From Metarhizium brunneum (taxonomy: Eukaryota > Ascomycota > Sordariomycetes > Hypocreales > Clavicipitaceae), in the NCBI RefSeq assembly GCF_013426205.1, contig NC_089426.1, forward strand, positions 3,782,001 through 3,846,000: a DNA stretch of 64,000 nt. The letters are read 5' to 3'. Under the pieces are notes generated by a model. It worked only from the letters and a program-made list of their open reading frames with translations. It made no database searches and was not told where the DNA came from. Shown here one piece after another: positions 46,476 to 58,179 of this stretch. A program made the position numbers and the translations under genes. Positions within the stretch are counted from its first letter, which is position 1, and each line of letters begins with the position of its first letter.

Positions 46476-49400
46476 TAGGCGGCAATCGGCACAGTACGGA
46501 TTACTCGGCCACATACCCACATACGTACCGTACTCCGTAGACATGCGACCTGGAGCAAACATTTTGAGCAGGAGCGCAAGACCGCGGGCAGCATGGGCAG
46601 CATGGGCAGCAAAGGCGACAAAGGCAGGTGTTTCCTTCCGTATGGAGCGCGTGGTGGGGTAGCGGAAGAGGAGGTACCGTGTTACAAGCTCTGGAGCACG
46701 GGGTACATACGGGTACATGCGTCTGTTCAAGTGCCCGCAAGCGAGAGTAGTACTCTAGCTATTGTCCTTGTGCCCCGTACACCTTGCGGATACAATGGAG
46801 CGCGCTGTCATAGGGGCTCTTGAGCTTGTGGTGACATTGTTGTATGTACGAGACTCCAGACGTCAAGTGCAAGCAGAATTCTGCGCTGAGCGACTTGGCA
46901 TCTTGGCGACTTGCAGCTGTCGGGATGTGGGACTCTCAGGTAGTAATCAAGCAGTGACGTCCATGGTGTATTTGATTGGTGGAGGGACACAAGCTCAACC
47001 TTCTCTCCTTCCCAAGTATCGATCCATGGGTCCAAGTCTCGGTCCCAGCAAGACTTGCACGGGAACAGCAGCTCTGGGCCTGATGGGAAGTCCATCATTG
47101 AAACATTTGATTTGACAAAACAGCCGTACCTTGGCAATCTTGGTTGTTGAAAGCGGGAATGGAGTAAACTTAGAAGCAGCCCCAGCACCAGCACCTGCCT
47201 GTCCTTGCTGAGGCTGAGAAGAGACCCATTGAACAACTCGACATTGGCCAGAAGTCAAAGGCCCGATCCACTTTCATCTTTGGACTTGCTCCCCACACCT
47301 CCACCCCTCAACTTCCTGCAACATCTTGAGCGCAAGAGTGCACAGACAGGAGCCACTCACTACCAACTTTGGGGCCATTTGCTATTGTGCGAGCGTCCCT
47401 GTGCTGAACTTCAGACAGGGACCCCGTGGACGAATATAGCTGCATTCTAAAGTTGGAATATGCGAAGTCCAGTCTAGTCTACTGCGAGACCTCTCTTCTC
47501 TCTCTTTTCTTTCTTTGGTTTTGGTGAGCTTGTTGCGTAATCCCAGCTGGTTTGACGGAACATGTCGCTGCGCCTACGCTGGTCTCATTGCAAAGTCATG
47601 CCTTTGCATTGCCTCCTTACCAGTCATTGATATCTTGCAAGTTGGAGAGTGACTAGCTCGAGCAGATGTATGGAACTACCTAGTAAGTTACCTGGTACTC
47701 CTATCTTGGCACTTGGGGCATCTGGGTTCCTCGGTCCGGTAGCGGCAAAGCAGGCTCAGCACTGCCAAGAGCACCACAGAACGCACTACTCCGTGGGAAC
47801 AGCCCAAATCGAGGCAAGTGCGGCTGGCGTGAGTCGCACTCGCTAATTCCGTGCTTATTACGCGCGTACAATCGACTTGGAGCCAACTTTTACCAGACGA
47901 CGGCACGCCTGACCCAACATCAATCAATGGTGAAGCGCGCGCCATTCAATGTCCAGGCGCTCCAACATTCAAGGTTTCGGAACATTGGACCGTGGGCCCT
48001 TGCCACCACCATCACCGATTCACCACCACCACCACCACCCACTACTCTCAGGTGCCATGATCGTGCCATCTACATACAGCACAATGTTGCGCTACCCCCT
48101 CTTTCGCCTATTGGGCTTGGCACGAGGCTTCGGGACTGCGCTTGGTTTCTCCGTTCTGGGACAAGTCTGTGACGGTTGATTTAGCCAACCATGACAACTT
48201 CCCCTAGCCTCCCTCTCTTGTGTCCATTGAATCGGCGACCAGCACCTGCGCGCTAAATTATCCAATTTTCGCAAAAGCTCGTCACGGGAGTGTCAGTATG
48301 ACACCATGTTACAAAGTCCTCCTGGTAACACCAAATGCGCAAAGTACAGCATGCATTTCGGCCCGGATCAATAAGGCAGCTCGTCAATACAAATGAATTT
48401 GAGAAAACTCAACTGCCCCTCCCATGGCTTTGGGCTCTGGGACAAGTCTGGGGGGGGAAGCAAACAGGTGATGCTGGAGTCGCCACCCCTGTGATAAAGC
48501 TCGTACAATGCATTTTGCCATGTGAGTCCATGCAGCTTGACGTGGACGACCGTTACATGCTAACATTGGCGAGGGGAGACGACACACGCCAGCGTTGGCA
48601 CGATGTCGGAGATGAACCAAGCTCATGAATCCCCCTAGAGCACCTCGTTCAGCAACAGCGGCATCGTCACGATGAACTGCCTCCACCCGACAGGCGCGGG
48701 AGTTGGGTATTCCGCGCTTGATCTGGTGAACACTTCCGCTGCTTTGGCACCCATGTCCTCACCAGCCCTCGCCATGCAAAATGTTACAAATCATGATGCT
48801 CGGCTCATTCACACCTTCTTCGCTCCCTAGGCTCAATATTTCGCTGCATGTTGATTATGTATCACTTTGACCTCGTCTTGACCCTGACAACCCTGGTCTA
48901 ACAAGGCCTGCCTTCATCCGCGGTACCCAACAGAGTGGTCAAAACCCACCGGGCCAGGGTGACCCCAGAGGACGCGACTGAAAGCTTGTTGCAATTCGCC
49001 TGGTCTGTGTTATGTTATGGAGTACACGGAGCACAGCTGCAGCCGCACCTTTCTTTCAAGTTGGAAAAGCCCAATACCAAGTCCCGCTTCTCCGATTCGC
49101 GGCTGAAATGGGACGACGGACCAACCTCACCTAGGGCAAAGAGCAAGCACTTCCTTGGAACCGCTCCTGTATCGCCAAGCTTAGCGCGAGATAGACTAGG
49201 ATAGACGATTCAGCAAAGGTCACGGAATGGCACCGCTGCGGGACTTGTCGCATATCAGACTTTTGGTCCTCGGCCCCATCGTTCAACCACTGTCACTGAA
49301 CAGGCAATAGGCGCTATTAAAGGAGCGAATAAGAAGGATGGACTGCCATCCCGTTCCCTCGGGACCAGCTTGTGCGCTGTGCTTGCATCTCTAGCGCTTG

Positions 49401-52400
49401 GCATACCATCACCCCCTCCCTGCCGTGCTTGTTTTTGTCTTCAAGTACGCAAGGTATGTAGCCAGGCCCCCTAGTCTGGCAGCCATGCAGTGCAACGTCG
49501 GGCAAGAAACCAAGATGCTTGCCCTCCTCACGGACCGCCACCCCATCGCTCATCTCATGTCAGCTTCCTCTTGGCTCCGCCCAAACTCCACCGGCTACTC
49601 CGTACAGCGCCTCATCAACCTGCGACTTAGGGGAAGCTCCTGCATGATGAGGTCTGCTCCTTTGTGGCAAGAGTGGTTCCGGGTCTGCGTCTGCCGGTTC
49701 CCATGACGAAGCTGATTGCTACATGTACATGTTTATGCAGACAGGCTGGCATGAATTGTGTCCAGGTATTTCCCGTAGGTCAACGGCTCTGGAGCTATGT
49801 ACATGAGCGGCTCGCACTATCATACACAATGTACAGACCAGTCTCCACGAGTTACCCCGGAATCATATCAGTGTCCTCCAGGCATCTCTCGAGCACAAGG
49901 GGCACCGTCTTGGAACTAATAACCCAGGTTCACTTGTGGGACTAGCAGGCACGTGGAGTAGCGTCTTGGCTTTTAGAGACAAAAGATGAAATGACATAGT
50001 ATTGTACTTCTTCTTGCAGAGTTCGCAGTACGTATGCCATCCAGTCCGGCATACGTACTAAAAGACGAAGCCTGTACATGGTTACGAAAATCCATTGGCC
50101 CTCGGCAGGTCGCCTGTGGTTCCTGGGTGTTTGAATGTATGCCGTCCGTGCCAAGGCATACATACCTGGGTACATACAGGAGTGTCAAGTCTCTGTTCTT
50201 AGGTATGAGACACGGAGTGCGAAAGACTCTGCCTGGGTGGATCGATGGTATTAATACGATGATCGCCTCCTGACATCCGGCGCCAGCATTGAGGGTGACG
50301 GCAGAATCCCAGCGTGGATCTTGCACCATAGGATACACATAGTCGATGTTGTATCGTTCCGGGGATGTATCCACAGAGGGCATCAAGAAGCAAAGCAAAG
50401 CAACCTAGCCAAGTACCTACCTAGGTCCTTGCGCACGCATGTAGGCACACAATTTGGACACATACATACTATATACGTTTTGGTCAGTGCTAATGTATTG
50501 GCCCAAGCAGGTACCACATCAGTGATATCGAGTTCGGTCCCAAAAACCGTTCCAAAATGACGCCGTAACTAATTTGACGTGCATGGCCTAAGCTCAAGAT
50601 TTAGCCCAACTGCAATGTATGCAGTACATATATACACAGTTGTCCGTGTTTCCTGCATTTAGCCCGCCTTTTCGTGATTGAGGGCACTTGCGCGACGGAA
50701 CAGCCACTTCCCAGCAGACCGGTTAGGGGGCGTCTGGTATAAACCATAAGGCTCTGGAGTCAATGAATATCGGATCCATCATACACCCACACACTCTCGA
50801 AGATGGCCCAGACCGACTCTGATCTGATCAGTCCCTTCTACTACTACTACTAGTGGCCTGCGGCACCGTTGGCTGGATGTGGCTGACCCCAAGCCCGCCA
50901 TATGCGCAGAGTGCCATGCGAGATTCCGGTGCTACAAACGCCACAAAACAAGGGTAGCATGGAAGTTTGTTGATCAGGCCATGTCATATTGCAAGAGGTC
51001 GTTACAGTGAGTTTCCAAGACCTCAGCTACCGTGGGGTTGTACTACTTGCGGCATCTATCAGAAATTGGTTGCAGGCATTAGGAGGCGGCGGGAGCGTCG
51101 TTGAGGACATAAGCCATGATTTGCATGGTTAATTTGAAAGTTGGGCCTGTCGGTATGTAATTTCAATCTCACTCGTTTCACTTCAAGTGCCAGAAACATG
51201 AACATGCACATCCACGCCCAAATATTGATTTTCAAAGTCGTCGCTCTAAGCCAAGTTTGCCATGTCCAAGTCTAATATGGTCGAGAAATGAGGGGAGGAC
51301 AAAGAAATGACCGAAAGACTTTGCAGCATTGGTTGGAAGTAAGAGAAGCATAATTAGTCCACATTTTTCTCCAACCCGCACAGTACACTGCCAGTCATCA
51401 ATGAGCAATTTGTTAACTCTCTGTTTTAGTGAACAGAATTTCTCTTGCTCGGACAGCTCCGTTTTATCCCCTCGACCCTGGTTCTCTTCGCCCTCGTGCC
51501 CACTTCCTTCCTTTCTCTTTGGTCTTTGATATTCTAACTATTGCATCATCTTTTTATACCACCCGGAGAATTATGCCACCATGATGGCTCTCGCCAGATT
51601 TCCCTTTCGGCACCGCCTCATCTGTGGGACAGAAGCAAGGACACAGACACGCCCTGCCACCACAGATCTGGGGGGGGGGAGGAAGGGGGGGGGCACATCA
51701 AAATGTGTCAGACATGGCGTAGGGCTCTGGAGCGGCGAGTACAGATACCGCGTGGTAGGGTCTCGTGGTTTCCAACCTCTTGGCATAAATACCGGACCAA
51801 CCGTTGTTGAAGGCGTTCTTTAGCGTTCTTGTTCTGTATGAAGCTGGCGGCTAGGCGACTGTCTGGGCCGCAGCCCAGCGGGCGAGGCGTGCAACGGCGC
51901 CGCAGCCACCGACCTGTCAAATCAGTCCTGGGCTGGTGTTTGCCAGTGTGTAGCCCTCGAGAGCAACTGGGAGGTACTTGCTGGTACTGGAGCAGAGAGG
52001 GAGGCATGGAGTGCGAAGGCGCCGGGAATCTATCTGCCAGGTGGTCCTTTCGCCTTTGCGCCCATGGGACTGGGCCCGAGAAGGGGGTGGGCAAGTCGAC
52101 GCAGGGTCTCGATAGCGCCGGCTTGACAAGTCTCGCACTCCGGGTCCTGTGGTTGGCTGGTGGCGATGGGGGGCGGGAGGGTTCAATGAATTCAGATGGA
52201 GGCTGCTGCGACTGGCAGAGCCAGAGCGATTGTCATTGCCAGCAAGTCAACCCCGGGAGGGTGTGCGGCTTGGCTCTGAGTAGCATGACAATGGGCACGA
52301 CCGCCCGTCTGCCCGCTCACAAGATGATGCCACTAAGAGCCTTCGCATATACACGCATCTTCCAGTGGCTCGAAACCGCATCATGTCGATTACGTATCAA

Positions 52401-53376
52401 TGGAAACAAAAGGGGACAAGACGAGCAGTGGAACTGTGCCAGAGCAAAGTTGAGGCAAAAAACGAAAGCGGCCGGTTTTTCCTAATCCGCCCGCTGGCGG
52501 AGCACTCTTCGCGACGCTAACTAGAGTCTCGAGCGATGCGAGAAATTGATTCATCTCGGTTACGTGGGAAGAAATCAGGTTTCTTGTTGGAATGCGAATG
52601 AGTTCAAAATGCGCGGCCGCACACTTTCGGAGTTGATTCGGGGGGAGGCCATGGGACTCATGGGAGCCGGTTGACGTCGGTCTTGTCCCCCCGCGAACCG
52701 GGGGCCTGATATCAGACGGGAAAAGGTCGAGTCAGTCAAAGCAGCAAAGGGCCGTGTAAATGGGAACCGGGAACGCTCTCTGGCCGAAACAGCGTACAGG
52801 CCCGGGATCAAAGGTATGGTTCGTCGGCGGCCCATGCTTCAGCCATTTAAACTCCTGTAATAGCGACAATGTGGGTGGCAATTCCTCAATTTCCCTCTAA
52901 TCGAGATGCGGGGCGGGGGGTAGATGAGATGACTCGATTCAATAATTTTGAGTTTTGGGGAGAGGGGGCGATACCCGCCATGATTCAACAAGTGTGGTGT
53001 CGTGGTTGTCCGGTTTTGCAGATGGGAATTTGGACACGATGAGGCCTAGGGTAGGCTATGGCTGGGTGCTGGTATTGTTGATAAACTACACAGAAATAGT
53101 TGGACTAGATACGTGACACCTGACCTGGATGAACTATCTTCTATAAGCGGCAGATGCTCGAGGCAGAGGCAAGTTTTCCAAAGGGACAATTACCGAATAG
53201 CACAGCGTGGCATACAAGTCTTGAAGCTAGAATTCGCGCCAGTGTTAAAATAGGCTGCCCAAAATAGAGTCACAAAAATACATCAATTCCTGTCCAACTG
53301 CAGTCTTTCCATTTCCAAGCCGTCACTCGGTAAACCCATGTCATTGCCCATGTTTTTTTCTTTTTCAAATCTCTAA

Positions 53377-53942
53377 TTACAGCTTAGAAGCGGGACTAGG
53401 GGTGCCAACCTGCGTGATTTCATTGTAGAGCAACCTGTTTCACGATTTAGCCTCAATTCAATAGTGTGACACAGCGGCAGTAGCAAACGGCCAGATTGCC
53501 CCCAAGTTGACGTCTTTTTCAAGTCATATTTCCACTCCCATGATACTGGTAACATGCAGAGCCAAAAAAAAAAGTGACAAGAGTACGGGAACTTGGGGGC
53601 ACAGCCGGACTGGGGGGGGCCCAAATAAAGGGGAAAAAAGGGGGCAAGTTTTGAAAAACATACGTTGTCAGGAAATCGGCATAGTCCTCGCCAGTGACTT
53701 GGCCGGCAAAGTACTGCGCGGCAAGGTGGTACTTGTTGCCCTTGCCGGCCTTGGAGGCCAGCTCGTCGGTCTGCTCCTTGAGGAGCTTGAGGGCGTAGGC
53801 CTTGTCGATGCGCTTGCCCTCGGCGGTTGAGACGCCGTGCCTCACCCACTGCCAGACCTGGGAGCGGGAGACTTCGGCGGTGGCGGCGTCCTCCCTGCGT
53901 GGCGGTCGTGTTAGCGGGTATTCGTGCCGGTACTACGGAGAC

Positions 53943-53973
<31 letters not shown>

Positions 53974-55560
53974 AGCACGTACATCAGGTAGTTGATGGGC
54001 ACGCAGCCTACGCCGCGGATCCAGGCCTCCATGTAGCCCAGGCCAATGTTGAGGTTCTTGCGAATGCCGTCCTCGGTGATGCTGCCGGGGACGTTCATGT
54101 TGAGGAGGTCGTTCTGGCCAATCTGGACGTCCTCGCGGCGCACAAACAGCTGGTTCGGGGTGGGCATGTGCTTGTTGAAGATGTCGGTGGCGATGGAGGC
54201 CAGGGCCGGGTGGGCGACCCAGGTGCCGTCGTGGCCGGCGCGGACCTCGCGCAGCTTGTCGGCGCGGACGTTGTCCATGGCCACGTCGTTGGCCTTCTTG
54301 TCGTCCTTGATGGGGATCTGGGCGGCCATGCCGCCCATGGCGTGGACGCCGCGCTTGTGGCAGGTCTGGATGAGCAGCTTGACGTAGGCGTCCATGAAGG
54401 GCACCGTCATGGTGACGCACGAGCGGTCGGGCAGGACGAAGTTGGGGTTCTGGCGGAACTTCTTGATGGTGCTGAAGATGTAGTCCCAGCGGCCGCAGTT
54501 GAGGCCGGAGCTGTGGTCGCGCAGCTCGTAGATGATCTCGTCCATCTCAAAGGCGGCCAGGATGGTCTCGATCAGCACGGTGCCGCGGATGGTGCCGCGC
54601 GGGATGCCGATGTAGTCCTGGGCCAGGTTGAAGACGTCGTTCCACAGGCGGGCCTCGAGGTGGCTCTCCATCTTGGGGAGGTAAAAGTACGGGCCGTAGC
54701 CGCGGCGCTGCAGCTCGACGGCATTGTGGAAGAAGTACAGGCCAAAGTCGAAGAGGCCGCCCGAGATGGGCTCGCCGTCGACGGTGACGTGCTTCTCGTC
54801 GAGGTGCCAGCCGCGAGGGCGGACGATGAGCGTGGGCAGCTTCCTGTCGGTGCGGAGCTTGTACTCCTTCTGGCCCTGCTTGAAGTCGACCTGGCGGCGG
54901 TTGGCGTCGTACAGGTTGACCTGGCCATTGATCATGTTCTCCCAGGTCGGGGCGCTGGAGTCTGTGAAGCATGTTAGCCCGTTGTCGCTGATGTCGTTTG
55001 GTCTCGGCATCAAGCTCGGTAGGGGTTCCACATGATCCTCGGCATATCATTCCATTCGGTTGGATAAGCCGACGAAGCAGGCAGGAACGACTCGAGCTGC
55101 TCGGAGCTGCCTGAAATTGCTGCTAACAAAAGAAAAGACCCAAAGCAAGGGTCAACAGAGACAAGTCGTTGCATTTAAAAAAAAAAAAAAAAAACTCACC
55201 CTCAAAATCGGCCATGTACGTATACACGTCGGCATTCAACGCATTCACAACCATCTTCCGGTCAGTAGGCCCGGTAATCTCCACGCGGCGATCAACCAGG
55301 CCCGGCGCGGGCGGCGCTCCCTTCCAGGTCGGATTCTCACGAATGTGCTTCGTCTCGGGCAGGAAGTCGGGCAAGACGCCGCGGTCAATCTCGGCCTGGC
55401 GGATCTTGCGGCGCTCCAGCAGCTGCTTGCGGGTGCCGTTGAAGGAGCGGTGCAGGAGGGCAAGGAACGCGAGCGCCGGGGGCGTCAGGATCTTGCGGTG
55501 CGCCTCGCCAACCTTGCCGGTGACGGAGACGCCCTGGAGGATGGTGTCGGTGGCAGCCAT
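53377..55560 (-). CDS. Malate synthase, peroxisomal (glyoxylate cycle)
   Basis: Joins glyoxylate and acetyl-CoA to malate, allowing growth on acetate and fatty acids. Four exons: 55560..55200, 54961..53983, 53894..53664 and 53434..53377 (361+979+231+58 nt), 542 residues, the usual fungal length. Donors are GTGAGT, GTACGT and GTATGT twice-checked for frame; all acceptors end in CAG. The N-terminus reads [20 protein letters not shown]. The TIM-barrel core includes [51 protein letters not shown] and [17 protein letters not shown], the family's glyoxylate/Mg2+ and acetyl-CoA regions, and [11 protein letters not shown]. The last exon restores [18 protein letters not shown]; the terminal Ser-Lys-Leu is a PTS1 peroxisomal signal. 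Intron 1 begins with a T-tract and intron 2 holds a CT repeat. The symbol would be acuE/MLS1 by homology. Confidence 0.97.
53947..53973. repeat. (AG)13 microsatellite inside malate synthase intron 2
   Basis: Uninterrupted AG dinucleotides, read as CT on the coding strand. It begins nine bases after the GTACGT donor and takes up almost a third of the 88-nt intron. Confidence 0.95.
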
Positions 55561-58179
55561 TGCGGTTTCCTGATGTGCGTGTCTTTTGCAGAGGTTAGCC
55601 GAAGGGCCGGTGATGTGAGTGCTTGGGGACTGGGTGAAGCCGGCTCAGCGGATGGTGAGAAGCAGGGCCTAATCCGAACGAAAAAAAGCCAACGTCTTTT
55701 GAAGGTGTTTAGATGGAGGATGGGAAAAGGGTGCGTTCAAAAAAAAAAAGAGGTGAAGACGAAATGTGTGTCGTGCGAGAATTGCCGAAATGTAGTTTCG
55801 TCACAGCCATGTATGTCGTCTCCGGATCTGCATGGCTTTTCACGTGTCAACGACGACGGAGCTAGTGGTTCCATCCACACCCGAGCGCAGGCAGACGGGT
55901 ATGATGGGAGCGCCGGTCCATAGGGAAATACAATAAATGAAATAAGAATAAATGGAACCCACCTCGTACGGCCGTTGCGGTTCAAAACGGTAGAGATGAG
56001 TGCCTGTCGTTGCCTCACGTCACGCTGGCGATGGAATCAGATTGGTCACAATCGGGATAGCTTTAGTTGTTCGTTTTATGGAAGAGGAGGAGAGGGGGGG
56101 ATACCGAAAATCACCAAAAAAAGAAAAATAATACGTCAATCGGGGAGAGGGGAATGTACTACAGCTCTGGCCTTTCTTATATTTAGCTCCCACGCGCGTA
56201 TGCGCCCACGATAGAAGGGGGTTTATTCATCGAAGCTTGCAGACCGCGGCTACGGTTCTCACGATGCCCATCCGCTTCTCGGCCACCATCGGTCTGCGCT
56301 CGGAGGTACGGAGATAAAACAGAAACATACATACATGCGATTCAGAGGCGAATCTTAAACACCTGGGAGGGCATGGATGAGCATATCTGATACGTAAGTA
56401 GGGAGCACTGCGGCATTGGCCTTGACCACGAGTGACAGTTGACGGAGGTCAAAGGCTGCTTTGTGCCACCGGACCAGTTCGACTGCCTCTCCAGCCTTGG
56501 CCGTGGTGGGGACGCATCGGACGCAGGTGGCCAAGTACACACGCAACAAATGCAGGTACCGCGGCCATGCTTCTCACACGTCCGCGGGACCTGCTCCGCG
56601 ATCGCCCATACCTCCGATCCCACGCAGGACGCCACCCCACCGGAGCCAACGCGGGGTAGCCCAGCAAAACGGCCCAGTCTCGGCCCAGCGCACTCTTCAC
56701 TGAGCTCTGGGAGCTCCCCATGCTCCAGCGCCCCTTCGCCGGCCGGCGGCGCGCGTGCAACCTCCAGCCTGCCACGCCGCTGCCAACGGGCCTGGCCGAT
56801 CTGGACATGGACACTCCAAGCCGCGACATGACGGACTGACTTAACCGAGTTTTACCACCTCTTGATTCAACTTCGTCATCTCTACCGAACCCATCTATCC
56901 CTCCCTCCCCCTTGAATAACTAATAACTAATAACTACACATCCTCCGCACCCGCCGCCCTCAAGCTACGCCTCGGTCATCCCACCGTCAGTCCCTATCGT
57001 ACCAGCAGTACACGGTGACGCACCAGACCCTGCGTATGTACGTAGCTGTCGGAACCAGAGGCGCCTCCCACATCCGAACCGGCCAGCCAATGCCCTGCCA
57101 CCGATCCATCGAACCAAGGTGTGTGTTCGCGAGGGCCCACGATCCAAAAAGGGCAAACATCCCCACGGCCGACAAAGGACGATTTAAACCGAGGCTTCGA
57201 ATGGGGACTCCAGAGTCCAGACGCCATGGCCTGCTGTGCCGCCGTGCCCCGAGTCTTTCCGCCCTTCAATGGGGCCACCGATGACTGACCCGCCGTCATG
57301 TCCGTATGTCTCAATGTTCACACAAATGTTCTTTGCAGCTTCGTCGTCCCGGTAGCTCTGCCTTCCTTCAAAGTTGCATCGGTGACTTGGCAGGGTTCCA
57401 TGTTCGCAGCGGCAACAGAGAAACATCAATGCTTTTCTGTTGTGCCGCCGCCCGGCCGTCGTTGCACTCACACACCAAGTCAACACATACCACCGTCCCG
57501 CCACCAATTTGTCATGATGATGCCTCTTGGTCTCAGCATCCATTAATACCACCGATGCCGGATCCGGTGACGTGCATGCCACTTAACCCCAATTAACCAT
57601 GTCCATTACTAAAACAGTCGTCGTGACACTTCTCTCCGTCACCCGCCACGTGCTAGATTTCTTCTTGATGATTCTTTCTTCATTTAGTCCGACAAAAAGA
57701 ATACACTTGAATACACTTCAGCTGAAGCAATGCCAATTACTCTAATACATACACTGATAAACAGCATCAACTCCATTCCTCCCCGAAACCTTGTTCAGCC
57801 ATGCAAGAAAACCACTTTCCCCGTTGTCACAGCATCTCGCCGTGAAACATCGAATGACAAAATAATATGTGCCTGATTAGCAAGTACACCCATCTCCCTT
57901 GACTTTCCTACGGTCCGCAATCCAAACGCCTTCCCTACAAGCCAAAACGGACGGTAAAAAGGGAAAGAAAAAAAAAACCGAGCAATAAAAAGCCTGTTTG
58001 TGTCCGACAAACGAGCCAAGAAGAGGGAAATCGCAAATCCAATAATAGCCCTTGCCTGTTCGCCATATTCATATTCTGTTTGCTCTTTGGGGTTCAAAAT
58101 TACCATTTACCCACAGAGGAACATCCTCCCTTCTTCATTACAGGTTTGATATCAATGAGTATTATGTTGTCGTTATTAG
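55561..58179. other. 2.6-kb gene-free interval
   Basis: Contains the malate synthase promoter and leader and the 3' flank of the kinase gene. Overlapping frames at 56439-56831 and 57184-57582 run on both strands without domain signal. Near 56919 there is a triplicated TAACTAA-like run. No RNA gene was seen. Confidence 0.5.

Larger units (their letters stand above)
38103..53376. other. 15.3-kb gene desert
   Basis: No coding gene could be supported on either strand. Open frames of 130-218 codons (for example 39061-39594, 43746-44189, 45597-46244, 51829-52485) have no recognisable domains and no convincing splice partners. The first 2 kb may be a long leader or promoter of the zinc-finger gene. 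The stretch holds copies of the dispersed motif at 40553, 45520, 46531 and 49596, a CCTA/TAGG hairpin at 42067-42095, a broken coding-like segment near 46170-46470 and a long G-run at 51670-51693. Non-coding RNAs or lineage-specific short genes could hide here. Confidence 0.5.

Noticed and set aside
51829..52485. 218-codon plus-strand frame
   Set aside because: Composition (Gly/Arg/Cys/Trp-rich) looks like translated non-coding GC-rich DNA; no start context, splice sites or family.
53802..54977. 391-codon plus-strand frame antisense to malate synthase
   Set aside because: A shadow of the malate synthase coding strand, produced by strong third-position GC bias; Val/Ala/Leu/Asp-rich composition is typical of such artefacts.
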